From the NCBI GenBank assembly GCA_000442125.1, contig KE546973.1, positions 744,001 to 808,000 on the forward strand: 64,000 nucleotides of DNA. The letters are read 5' to 3'. This stretch comes from Opeltia flavorubescens (lineage: Eukaryota; Ascomycota; Lecanoromycetes; Teloschistales; Teloschistaceae). Below, in pieces: positions 1-10,983 of this stretch; within the stretch, counting starts at the first letter, position 1, and every line of letters begins with the position of its first letter. Position numbers and translations under genes: made by a program. Below the pieces are notes generated by a model. It was not told the DNA's origin, ran no database searches, and saw only the letters and a program-made list of their open reading frames with translations.

Positions 1-311
1 CCATAGCGAAGAATAACGCAGGTGTAGTGATCAATCCTTCAGCGTCACAGCAGCTTCCAGAGCTCTTCCTCAAACCAATCTCGACCAAGCCTTGGTTCGT
101 CGTAGCTACAAAGGCTGATCTCGACGGAACACAAGAAAACTTTTCGCACCTGCAGAACTACCTCCAAGCTATAATGTCTCGCGAAGAAGCACATCCAAGC
201 GGATTGCAAAATAGTTGGCAAGGCAAACTTGCTGCCATACCAATCAGCGCCATTCGCGGCGAAGGCGTCAGCAAGATACCTGAATGGACGGTTAGTCTTC
301 TGAATGACTGA
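1..311 (+). CDS. MTG2: Mitochondrial Obg-family GTPase, C-terminal part (Mtg2-like)
   Basis: Partial gene: the reading frame is open from base 3 and runs off the left edge, leaving about 102 C-terminal residues. The G4 motif is visible as ATKADL and the G5 motif as PISAIRGEGV, followed by a short tail ending at the stop at 309-311. The spacing and the flanking PWFVVATKADL block match my memory of fungal Mtg2, an Obg GTPase that assists assembly of the mitochondrial large ribosomal subunit. The Obg fold and the P-loop would lie outside the window, so the family call rests only on G4/G5 and their context. No intron is needed in the visible part. A different Obg/Era-type GTPase is possible but less likely. 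Confidence 0.75.
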   Translation, partial: IAKNNAGVVINPSASQQLPELFLKPISTKPWFVVATKADLDGTQENFSHLQNYLQAIMSREEAHPSGLQNSWQGKLAAIPISAIRGEGVSKIPEWTVSLLND

Positions 312-1318
312 TTGTCGGAAAGTCAAGCAGGACCATCACCTGCCGTCACGAATACGGGTTTTCAACGATCTCCGGCTACAGTCGTACCTACTGTTGAAAG
401 ACAGAATATCAATGTTCAACTGAAGGCCCTGTCAACACAGTGTATGATTTTCTGCAATGCAGGATGCGACATAATGTGGCTGCCTGAACAAGTCCATAGT
501 TGCAATTTGTACCGCTGATTGCCTATTGAATACGGACAATACAAGCGCAGACTTCTGGTTGAATCTGCAGCTGTGAGACAAGAATGCTTCGAGGCAAACG
601 GGATCTAAGTAGAATGTCTCGTGTGTTCTGTCCATATATGGAAGCAGTTCCAATTAGTATGCAGCAGGCGGTATTCGAGTGGGATGGAATTGGTGCTTGG
701 CGACCCCACCGAGTACTCCCAGGAGCAATTGGCATGGCTGATACGTGCAACCATAATCCGAGTCTAGCCAACGAGAGTGGTCTCTTATCATGTCTGTAAT
801 CGTTGGGTCAGATGCTGCACCATGTGGTTGGTCGTTATGCCGAGGAGTGCGGCAGAGCGTGCCACCACCTCGACACCACCGCCCTTTCGCCCCTCGAGAA
901 ATGCGGATAATGCAACGGTTTGATCTAGGTCCAGCCGGAGGGCCTTATCCTAATATTCCGTTTTCTATCCCTTGACCGCTGCCCTTTCCTTTTTACTCTC
1001 GCCATCCTACTCTAATTCTTCCGAATATTCGATTCAATGGGCTGTTGTTCGACGGTCCTACACTGCTTGCAACTTCACTATCGCTGCTTCGATCCACATT
1101 AATCTCCACCATCCCCATTTCGGACTCTGGCGGCGATAAGAAGCATGATCGCTCGGGTCCACGCGTACTAGTACCCGTTTGGAAGCTGTCAACCAAGCCT
1201 CGAACCTCGACCTCAACATCATTTTCAACCAACATGCCTACATAGCAACGTCGGCCGTCCTCAAGTCTTCGCTCACCCCTCTGCGGAGGCTGGTGAGCGA
1301 CTCTGCCGCCCGTCCACC
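312..1318. other. Intergenic region, MTG2 3' side and promoter of the rhodopsin-domain gene
   Basis: No convincing gene. Short frames at 584-975 and 1045-1245 have no recognisable domain. A pyrimidine-rich stretch at about 960-1030 and the CCACC context just before the ATG at 1319 suit a promoter and leader for the downstream gene. Confidence 0.5.
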
Positions 1319-2986
1319 ATGATATCACCTCGTGCACTCTACTCCGATCCCCCGAGGGCGAAGAATTCGATCGCCAATCACCCGACACTTCTGGTATCCT
1401 GGTGGTGCACCGGTTTCGCCCTGGCAATAATCTTGGTGAGGCTGAGTGGTCGATATATACGCACTGAACGGTTATTTGGTGAGGACAAGGTCATGGCATT
1501 CAGTCTGATCCCACTACTCGGCAGAATGGCACTCGTTCACATCGTCTTGATATGGGGCACCAACAACACCAGAACAGATGGTCTGGATCCAACCGACATT
1601 CAACATCGGGAAATTGGAAGCAGACTGGTGCTCGTCTCGAGGATCATGTATGCTGCCTTGTAAGCGTACCGCGAACCACCGGCGCGGCAGCAAGCTAACG
1701 TGCAGCATAGCCTCTGGACTGCCAAATTCACCGTATCTGAATTTCTTAAGCGATTGACAGGCCAGGTATGGCGGCGAAAATATGAGCTTGGCCTACGCTT
1801 CATCCGGTGGTTTCTCGCCGTCACTTTTGTCGCAGTGGTCATCGCTACCCTTGCCGAATGTCAGCCATTCAATCACTACTGGCAGGTGGTACCTGACCCT
1901 GGTGCCAAATGTCGTCAAGGGTACGCGCAACTCATCACGATGGGAACTAGCGATGTCATTACGGATTTGCTGCTTGTGGGCTTTCCTATCCCCATCGTAC
2001 TGAAATCACACATGGCGGCGAAACGAAAGGTTTCACTTGTTCTGCTGTTCAGTTTATCTCTCATCCTTATTGGCATCACAATTTTCCGGGTCATTGAAGT
2101 CGTTCATCGCCATTCAGACCAGCAATTTCGTTCGCTCGTCGCTTCTCTCGAAATCCTTGCCGCAGCTGCAGTGTCCAATGCTCTTGTCCTAGGCTCTTTC
2201 GTTCGAGATAGAGGCGTCAAGAAACAACGCTATCGATTTGACAGTGTAGGGGGCAATAGCAGTCTGGATCGAGCCGGAACCGGTACACGTCCAAGGACTT
2301 TAACCATTCAGACGTGGGGGAGCGACGCCGACTTAGCTGGGGAGCTCGGTATGCGGATGGCGCCTGATTTAGAGAAACAACAATCGGGGCCTTCGAAACC
2401 TAGACCCGCACCGATAGCCCTTCCCCCAGCATCGTATGCTCAGACCTCGACGCCTAATATTCTTCATAGTAACTGGAATTTTCCAAACGAAGTGAGTGGG
2501 ACAAGCGAAAAGACAAACGTAGAAATGGGAGGTAATACTGAGCTGCTAAATCCGAGTCCTGGTGAGGTGGAGATCATCACACCTCGGCGGACATCTTTCT
2601 TCGATGTTGGTGGTCTTCTTGAGAGCGATGCAATCAGTCCGGCGAAACGCCGTAGCCAGGAGCCGTCAATACCAGAGATAACCCCCGCTACGTCTGGTAC
2701 TACTGACCCAGTATCATTGGCTCATGAAGGAGCTCGAAAGGGCAGCAACGCTTTCATGTCGGATATCGGAGGACTACAACCGTTCCAAAATCGACAAGCT
2801 CCAGCAGTGCGCAATTTCAGCCGGCCTACTTCTCCAGAACTTCCTTCTCCACATTTTGTGCCTACGATGACACAGGCATCTCATCCACATACTCAAAATC
2901 CCAAATCTTCATCGCATCATCCAAAACAAACTCAGGAATCCTCTACTTCTTCTACTTTACGGGATGTCGGTGGCCTGCTTGACTGA
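1319..2986 (+). CDS. Fungal rhodopsin-domain seven-transmembrane protein
   Basis: Two exons, 1319-1659 and 1711-2986, encode 538 residues. The 51-base intron has donor GTAAGC and branch GCTAACG. The ATG follows CCACC. Seven hydrophobic segments lie at about 21-42, 57-79, 101-125, 145-163, 185-210, 222-246 and 255-277. The block LAECQPFNHYW and the later SFVRDRGVKK are typical of the fungal rhodopsin-domain family (PTH11/SAT4-like membrane proteins), whose ligands are mostly unknown. About 260 residues of low-complexity cytosolic tail follow. They contain three copies of a short D-V/I-G-G-L motif at residues 412, 465 and 532, the last at the extreme C-terminus. The N-terminal domain differs from CFEM-bearing PTH11 receptors, so I do not call it a receptor. 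It probably sits in the plasma membrane (inference). Confidence 0.85.
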
Positions 2987-3615
2987 ACATGCAGGCAGAT
3001 CGATATCTGAATGCGTCAACTGTACCATCAACTTGAGACAAAATTTTCATTCTTTGGGGTTTTCAGCGCGGAGTTCCGGTGGATGATACCCTATCAGCTC
3101 GCTTTGCATATATAACATTGGTTGGGTTTTGTTGGCGGCAGGGCTCATATAAATGTAACGTATACGTTTCCCCCAAAATTAAATGGGATCGGCTACCTCG
3201 AAAATTGCAATATTTATATACTCAACCTATCTCTTCAGGAGTGTCTTCCCGATGAAAAGTGATGATGCTATATCAACATATCTATCACTCATCGCTATTG
3301 CACGCGTTTGATTACCGCCGAGCTATCTCCGAAAGTGTGGGGTCGATGGGTCGATATGCGCACATGACAAACTCGGGTGGGAGCTGCTCGTTTTTGTCTG
3401 AAGATTGATAGGCTGGAAGCCGGAATACACTAGACCTAGTGATTCGCCATACCCGTCCACGAATGAGTAATTGACGGTGCATTGGAAGTCTATTATGCAT
3501 CTATTATCGCATCGATCCTGCACCCCGCCATGATTATATATACATCAGAGCTTGCCCCTCGAGATCACGTTTGCCCCTGCTGCGGAAGGTCGCATTGAGT
3601 CTAAACCTATTCATT
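2987..3615. other. Intergenic region upstream of the cytochrome b561 gene
   Basis: No gene seen. Two small reverse-strand frames at 3312-3523 overlap in different frames and look accidental. A TATA-like run lies at 3534-3543. Confidence 0.5.
3534..3543 (+). promoter_or_regulatory. TATA-like element before the cytochrome b561 gene
   Basis: The string TTATATATAC ends 72 bases before the ATG at 3616, a plausible distance for a TATA box with a short leader. It is based on sequence and position only, and AT-rich runs are common in this gap. Confidence 0.35.
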
Positions 3616-4530
3616 ATGGCATCAGCAACAGGTATGCCTGAAGCGAGGAACTCTAATGAAGGTCGAGGAGAAGACGAGCCTTTACTCGGTGAACCTGGAG
3701 ACGCTTCGCAGAAAGATGATCAGGGTTTGCAGTTCAACTTCGTAATTGGTATTCGAAACCTGATCTTCAATGTCTTGTCTCCTCGAGCTTGCTGATGGTA
3801 AAAACAGGAACGGCAGTCATAGCTCAAGTCGGCATCTGGATCGTATGAATGTCCCGTTAACTTTTACCAATATCATCAATTAACCATGAACCTTCGCAGC
3901 TCACAGCGACTATATGGGCTTCTGTCTTCGTCCAGCCTCTCATGCTCTTCTCAGCCCACCCGGTACTACTCTCCATGTTAACCTTTTTCCCTTTCCATTT
4001 TTACCATTTCAGCTAACATACAGCACCTATAGCTCCTCAATTCAGCTGGCATTCTCCTCACCACCCAAGCCATACTCCTTCTCCAACCGACCCACACCCC
4101 TAAGCAAAAGAAACAAGGCACAAACATCCATGCCACCCTCAACATGACCTCCATCCTCACCCTCCTTGCCGCCTTGATCGTAATCGAGTACAACAAAATC
4201 TCCCACGGCGGTACCCATTTCGAATCTCCCCACGCCATCCTGGGCTTAATCACCTACATCCTCTTCTTCCTACAAGCGGTTGTGGGCATCGCGCAATATT
4301 ACACTCCCAATGTCTTCGGCAGCGTCGATAACGCAAAGAGCATCTACAAGTATCATCGAATGAGCGGGTATGTGCTACTGATACTGAGTTTTGCCACTAT
4401 TGCGGCGGCAACGCAGACGGGGTTCAATAAGAATGTGCTGCATATCGCGCTTTGGGCTGTGATTGTCGCGAGCATCATTACGCTTGTTGGTGTGCTGCCG
4501 AGGGTAAAGAAGCAGAAATTGGGTCTCTGA
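3616..4530 (+). CDS. Cytochrome b561 domain membrane protein
   Basis: Four exons (3616-3748, 3808-3842, 3900-3962, 4033-4530) encode 242 residues. The introns are 59, 57 and 70 bases, with branch-like sequences GCTGATG and GCTAACA. An N-terminal soluble stretch of about 40 residues carries an acidic dileucine-like EDEPLL. A hydrophobic core with about six membrane spans follows. Four conserved histidines expected to bind two haems are visible: H76 in SAHP, H110 in NIHATLN, H144 in SPHAILG and H185 in KYHRMSG. Cytochromes b561 move electrons across membranes, commonly with ascorbate or another reductant; the fungal partner is unknown. The C-terminus is a short basic tail. No DOMON domain is present, so it is the single-domain type. 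Start choice: the ATG at 3616 gives the shorter N-terminus; the frame also stays open upstream to 3571. Confidence 0.88.
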
Positions 4531-6089
4531 TCTTTGGATTTCCAAAGTAGGAGGACCAATTTGGCGGCGAGGGGGAGCGGACAAAGGGGGTATCGTGGGA
4601 GGAGTCGATGTTAGTTGATGACTTCACATATCTTCTGAGCAGAAAGAAAGGACTATGGGATCACCGAACAATATCCAGAATGACGAGAATTTGCAATCGA
4701 CGATTCAGAACTCAATACTGAGAGTCTTTTGGTGTGGTATAATGCAATGGCGGCTTGCTCATGTTTGGCTTCTTTTTGGCAGTTGATTTTTGGTATTTAA
4801 AATTGCATTGCTTGGGCTGCATGGACAAGAATGGGCACAAAGCTATCTTTACAAATTTGCGGTGCTCCAAATGAAATCCACATTTATGGGTATCGAATGC
4901 CAAGTCCTTCTCAAGAGAAACAATAAAGCTGTGGTTCCGACACTATGAACATCGATGTAGCGATCCGTGGGTTCTGCAGACTGTCACATCTCTGTGGAGC
5001 ACAGCTGTTGAATATCATTTCGTTAAACCGATCTCCAATCCCCTGGCTTCTTAATTCAAGAAGACCCCCGCTCGTATATGATTCTTAGAATATGCCAATC
5101 TAAAACTCCTGCTGCTGATAGACCATCAAGTCACATCAACAAATCGAAACCACAACCAATGCATCGACGTCAAACCGACAGTGTATCCAGGTCCTTTGTT
5201 CCTCTCACTGACTTCCATGCACCTCCAATTTTTCGATTTCTCCAACTCTCGATGCCGAGTTGTTGCAACACCTTCGAGGATATTCCCGGAATGTGTGAAA
5301 GATCCATTTCCGCGGCAAACTTTGGCTGGAGAGAGACCGTGAAATTGCAGATTTTAAAAAAGCTGCTCGCAAAGGTTTACTTTTGACCTCCACTCTTTCA
5401 GAGTGCGCCAGTATAAACTTATAAGGGACAAGAGCCACGAAGTCCTTCTGTATGACGTTTCTCCGCGTCCTTGGAGAATATGTCAAGAGATGGTTTTGGA
5501 ATGTGGCAGCGCCGGTGGTGATGAAGCCGAGCTCTCATTACACGAATAAAACTTTTGAATAACTGCGCATATGACTTGACAGTGTCCGCTTAGTTGAGAT
5601 GATGTATCAGAAAATGCAGTGATCCGCCACCTTCCAGTAGTCAAATTGGGAGATTCCAGAAGTTTGTCACGTCTGAAATTGCCAAATTGATCCCACCTTC
5701 TGAATGAATTTTGCGAACAATAAAGCTAATAGCTCTGTTATCTTCATCCTGACTTTCACTTTTCATCACATGAACAGGTTGAGTGTGGACAAGAAAATGG
5801 AGAATGGAATGGAGTTGCAGACCACCTGGAATAAAATCAGGGGACGGATGAGCAAGTATCCAAACAATGAAAAAAAGCACTTTACCACTTCAAGCATCTT
5901 TTCCGGGGGTCAATCTCGAACGTTCGACAGGGTACGCATTAAACAAGCGTCCATACAAAAACGAAGAGTTGCAAGATCACAATACTGAGAAAGAGATAAA
6001 ACCGGTATAACGAGAGATGTAATGTATAGGATAAACACATTTCCTGTCAGGCCTTTTCTTTCTCGACGTATCTTGAATATATTCACTAC
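4531..6089. other. Convergent intergenic region, no gene recognised
   Basis: Lies between the 3' ends of the cytochrome b561 gene and RRN6. Frames of 90-100 codons at 5078-5386, 5205-5486 and 5704-5988 overlap on opposite strands and show no domain, signal peptide or splice support. I see nothing else here. Confidence 0.45.
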
Positions 6090-9000
6090 CTAACGAAAGC
6101 CAGGTCTCTTGTCCTTTTTTACCAACTTCCTACTCCCGAACCGGCCGGGTTGTGGTTGGCTTCCTGTCGCGAGCGTTGGCTGACTACTATATTGCAGATC
6201 ACTGGGTCTCTCGACCTGACTCGCGGTCATTCTAGGCGGGTACAACTGCGAGGACGGTGTCGCTGCATTTTCCGGCTGTTCCTTAGGAAGACGGTTCTTA
6301 CGTTGTCGTTTTTTGAACCTCGCTTCTTCTTGAATTTCCTCATGCTGGTTGACATGCTCGAATGCAGCCTTGCTCGACTCCCAATCGTAGTTATCAGGGT
6401 TCTGTCCCACGGTCCAATGGTTTAGGACGTCCATCATAGCTGGGGATAATGAAGGATGAGACGTAACACAGGCGAGAGACTGAAGTCGTTTTATTGCTGG
6501 ATCTTCGATTGCTCTTGGGGTAAAGGATGAGGCTTGGGAGTGCACCGAAGGCGTTGGTTCAGGAGTTGGTAAGTTGGCGGCAGGCATGTAATCCTGGTAC
6601 TCAGAAATCGGTGACGATATAGCTCCTCCAGAAGCTCGCTGGACAGATTTTTCTTTTGACTGGCGAGATCCATGCGAGAACCCCGGAGCGCTGCGGACTG
6701 CAAGGGTGAATGTAGCCCTTCCATTGTGAACTACTCTTCGAGATCCCTCCTCACGCTGCTCGTCTTTTGATTGCAGCCTGAGCCCACAGTCGGCGAGCTG
6801 TAGTTCACCTGCAATGGAACGAACCATCCTTCCTATCCTTGTTCGCACTTGACTAGGACTTATTGCTGGGAGGGACAATATCCAGGACTTTACGAGAGCG
6901 TCATAAGTCCGAGCTAGCGAGTCACCTAAAGGCAGTGATCCTACACCTAACCGAACTCTCGGGTCTAAATCTTCCGAGAGAGCCTTGAGATTCTTATGAC
7001 CAGCGGCTAATCTGTCTTCCAAGGTATTAACGAGGTCTTCCAAGGCCACCGAGTCGTCTTCAACGTCAATTACAGCTGTAGCACGATCCAACAATTCCTC
7101 CCTGGATGCATGTTAATGTACGTTTTCAATCCTCAAGGTAGATGCAAGCTTACAATGACACGATACCAGGAACGGCAGCTTCCATCCTTTCAGAGATTTT
7201 GCTAGGAATGAGCTTCAGAGCTTCCTCGAACGGCGTGCCAGATGAAGCATTGATATAGTCTGTTAACCATTCGAGATTGATTGTCCGTTGATTGTCCAAT
7301 ACCGGGACTTCGCCGTCCTTCTCCGTTAAAGTCTCCTGGAAAGATCCCACGCCGAAATTAAGAGCCTTTTTTCGCCGGAGGTGATGCGAATTCACATCTG
7401 GTGTCTCATCCGGTACGATAAAGTCCTCCTGAACTTTGTGTGAAGATTTCCGAGCTCGTTGCCGACTCAAGCTTTGTGGAGCATCCAGGGGATGACGCAG
7501 AGTTGAGGACCCGGTCACCAAAAACAATTGTTGAAGGCTTAAGTCCCTGTTCAGAGTCATGTACTTATAATACCCACGGTCATCCGCTTGGGAAACCGAA
7601 TGAGGTTTATGATCATTTCGGACGCTATGATTGTCATGCGGAAGGGCCGTGAGAACCAATGACAAGCTGTTTGAGGGCGTTGTATGCTTTGAGCTGGTTG
7701 TGGGAAAAGGATACGGATCGCAAACAGATAACGGGAATTGCAAGGGTGATTTTCCAAGTTCGAGGGTGAAGACCGTCTGCAACCCGGTAACACAAGAATG
7801 GAGTATCAGCAGAACCCCTAATGGAAGTTTAGTAAATGTAAGATGATCACATCAGAAGGATGAGAATACTGGAACCCAAGTCGGCGATTTGCATTGATAA
7901 ACTAACATCCGCCTCGTTCCTGAAGTGTCGCCAACCAAGTAAGATATTAGAATTAACTTGTATCCCTCTCTTTTTTTTAGAGTACCTAAGATTTAGACGC
8001 ATCCAGAAGATGCGAGAGGTTGTTGCTACGAACACATGGTCGAGATTCCCAAGGGCTTGTTGAATGTTTAATATCCAAACTTTCGGTTTTTCAAGGCTGA
8101 GATCAGCCATTAGAGGGGATTGAAAAGGTGGATCGCGTAGCTCAAAGCATGCTATATTTCTACGGTTGCATACAATGAGGCCGGCGCCATTGCTGATCCA
8201 TTTGACTGCTCCCCAGCCATCATGCCTCCGCTCACTGTCCATCGGATTTCGTGTCCTAGCAGATAATGGTTCATCCAGTTGACCTGAAAGGCCAGGGGCC
8301 AGCTTCCAAACCCCTGTTGCTGCGTTGACATTTTGGATCCTCCAAATACTCCAGCGGGAAGATTGATCCACAACAGCAATCTCTGAAGGGTTCCAAGGAT
8401 TGAAGCATATATCCGCGTGAGGTATACCACCTGAGCGCCGCGCAGTCAGAGTGACAACGTGTTCCAGCTCTATCCGAAATTCGGCATCTTCAATCGCTGG
8501 AAGATGAAATATGTTGTGAGGTTGTGATATCTCTTCATCTTTCAGGGTTATTCGAAGAATTGAAGTGGCTCCACCGTATCGTACGGCAAGCCACTCTGTA
8601 TGCTCACAATCCGATCTAGCAAATTGCAGCTGTTGAATTCTGCTGCCATTAGCAGACCATAGTCCTTGCACCCTGGACTGGATATTCTCATTTTTTATTT
8701 TGATATTGCTTTCGCCATCCCAACCAACTGTTTCCGGGACCAGTTGTACAACCCGTACCAATTGTCCCGCTGGACCTCCAGGGAAGGCAATGACGGGCAC
8801 AGATGACAGGTCTTTACGATGATGACGAGGATGAAGGGCTCGGCCAAATGCTAATAATTCTGATATGGTCGGATCGAAGCCAGCGGTAGTTTCTTGAATT
8901 ATTTCGGAGGTTTCGGCTAGGGAAGAAAGAAGACCTGAGCTTGGAGCGACTTCAGGGTAGGTTTGGACGAGCTGATTGACATTTCGACCTCTTTGAGCAG

Positions 9001-9241
9001 CATTTTGACCAATCTTACGATCCGCGCTCAGCAGCTGGGCAGGGATCAGAGTCTGACTCTCCCCCAGGCTCTGAAGTTGAAGCGCTATGGACGTCAATTA
9101 GAATAAGATAACTGGGCGACGAATTGAGGAAGAGGTACCATCGTATGTGGTTCGAGCAAAGTTCCACTTTTGATTAACGACATCATAGACAGGCTCGCCG
9201 AAATGACCATAATTTAGGTCAGTGCGACGAGCATCAGTCAT
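6090..9241 (-). CDS. RRN6: RNA polymerase I-specific initiation factor Rrn6
   Basis: Four exons on the minus strand (9241-9139, 9084-7870, 7817-7154, 7101-6090) encode 997 residues. The introns are 54, 52 and 52 bases. The N-terminus MTDARRTDLNYGHFG and the C-terminus, with HWTVGQNPDNYDWES followed by a basic tail and PGRFGSRK, agree with filamentous-fungal Rrn6. Rrn6 belongs to the core factor that loads Pol I at the rDNA promoter and is the counterpart of human TAF1C. The middle (about residues 100-600) should be the beta-propeller. The last 200 residues are low complexity and Arg/Lys-rich, as usual in the family. The gene is divergent from SPC25 with 367 bases between start codons. A 22-codon upstream frame overlaps its ATG (see separate entry). 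Exon 1 is only 34 codons, so annotators may miss it. Confidence 0.85.
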
Positions 9242-9302
9242 TCGGTTTTCGTCGAGCACTACTTCCGATTGTGATGCGCTGTGGAGCTTGCATTTGGTTC
9301 AT
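9234..9302 (-). promoter_or_regulatory. Upstream ORF overlapping the RRN6 start codon
   Basis: An ATG at 9302 opens a 22-codon frame (MNQMQAPQR...) that ends with TGA at 9236-9234, just past the RRN6 ATG at 9241-9239 and in another frame. If the transcript starts upstream of 9302, ribosomes would have to skip this ATG or reinitiate. The transcript start is unknown, so the role is inferred. Confidence 0.35.
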
Positions 9303-9608
9303 GACNGAATCCTTAATCGACTGATGGAAGGAAGTATCTTTCAGACCGATCCTGAGGTTGTGTTGAGTATTGTATGATGACGAGGTCTGCGTTATGAATT
9401 TGGCTTCGCATCACATTGAAATAGAGAAGGTTGGGAAAGTGGAAGCTAGGAAGGATTAGCCTTAGCGCCGTTGTTTGGGGCAGGGGTCTCTGTTTATTCC
9501 TAGGGTACTTTTTTGCTCTGTTTTGAGCCCTAGAACAACGACTTGTATACTCCTCATCGCAGAAAGACCAGCACCACGTCTTTACAACCGACAAACTATC
9601 ACGTCAGA
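9242..9608. promoter_or_regulatory. Divergent promoter region RRN6/SPC25
   Basis: These 367 bases separate the start codons of two oppositely transcribed genes and must hold both promoters. No strong TATA box is seen. One undetermined base is at 9306. The reverse frame at 9313-9594 is probably accidental. Confidence 0.55.
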
Positions 9609-10436
9609 ATGGGCACAATGTTTGAGCCTTCGCTATCTATGAGCGCTATGCGCCCACCGACCGATGCGCGGTCAATGGCCGACTCATTGCCAAATATCAA
9701 TTTCGGTTTTGATGACCTCCGCGATCGCATGGCCCGGTTTACGGAGAGGTTCGACAGTTTCATCGACAAAGGGCGCAAGCAAGTCCTCGAGGAACGCAAT
9801 CAGTTCCACATGAATGTTGCCCAACTCCAAGGTTCGTGCCTAGACTAGCTAAGAGAAAGCCAATAACAGGGTTCGCTAATTCTGTACTTAGAGGACCAAC
9901 GTCTTAGGAGAAAAGAGATCGAGTCTCTTAATCAAAAAGCCTTGAGCCATGCTCAAGCCGTGGATAAAGAAGCAGCCGAGACTGCAGAGATGCACGCTGC
10001 CATTACCTCCATCTCACAGCAGCGCGACGCTCGCGCTGAACATCGCAATCGCATACGAAGCGACATCGCAACAGTCCGAAAACAAATCACGCAACGAGTG
10101 TCGGCGCAGCAACAACACGCAAGAGACCTAGATGCCCAAGCACAATCAAACGCCCCAGAGCTCGACTTTTGGCAATCGTACCTGTGTATGCGAATTGAGG
10201 GAGTTGGAATTGCAGATCGGCTGAAGTTTGTCTTCACACATCTAGACGAAAGGAATTGGGAGAGAGAAGCATGGTTTGATTTAGACATGACGAAGAGCGA
10301 TTATCGAGTGGTGTCCGTCAAGCCCAGGGTGGAAGTCGAGGGGATTGAGAGATGTGTTGAAAAGCTAAATGAGACAAGAGACCTAGGGTCTTTTTTGAAA
10401 GGGATGCGCGGGACTTTGGCTACGGCAATGAAATGA
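9609..10436 (+). CDS. SPC25: Kinetochore Ndc80-complex subunit Spc25
   Basis: Two exons, 9609-9831 and 9892-10436, encode 255 residues; the 60-base intron has a GCTAATTC branch. The N-terminal 40 residues contain LPNINFGFDDLRDRM. A long coiled coil (about residues 45-165, rich in Q, E, R and A) leads to a compact C-terminal domain with FWQSYLCMRIEGVG and LKFVFTHLD, the Spc25 globular domain that pairs with Spc24. The protein belongs to the Ndc80 complex that links kinetochores to microtubules. Length and order agree with fungal Spc25. The ATG at 9609 is followed by a second in-frame ATG three codons later, and either could be used. It shares an upstream region with RRN6 and converges with CRM1. 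Confidence 0.88.
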
Positions 10437-10983
10437 GAAGTAAAGTCGTAATGTTAAGAAGAGCATGCATGTTCATATTCAACGAGAGTCTACTTGGTTT
10501 CATGCATCGCACGTACACCAGGCAATGGCGATCCAATTCCTTATGAATGCAAATTGCGCCTGGGTATTTGATTGTGAAGTGGAAAAATACATACATGCAA
10601 GATTGTGATCTGCGTGATTCCATAGACCTCTCGTCTCGTAGCCCAAGCTGTCTTCAAGACTACAACCAGAGGCTATACTTCGAAGGTCGCGACGGGCCGT
10701 GGGAGACAACGCATGGGCGCGGCGAAGCCCTTCCAAATGTCCGCCTCTTTATCCTGTATTTCATTGCACCGAGCGCCGAGTTCCATGGCAATTTGAATTT
10801 GCCGAAAGAAGAAGTAATTCGGCAGGAGAAGCGAACAAGACCTATATCTTACTTGAGTCCGTACAGCTCCCATCCATCCAGACCATCTTGATCCTCCATC
10901 CCTGGGGTTCCGCAACCTCTCCAAGAAGCATCTTCATCACTTCGTCGCATCGTTGGATATTCTGATCTTAACTCCTGGCCTAG
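10437..10983. other. Convergent intergenic region SPC25/CRM1
   Basis: Holds the 3' ends of both genes. Small overlapping frames at 10500-10965 on both strands show no domain. Nothing else is seen. Confidence 0.5.
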
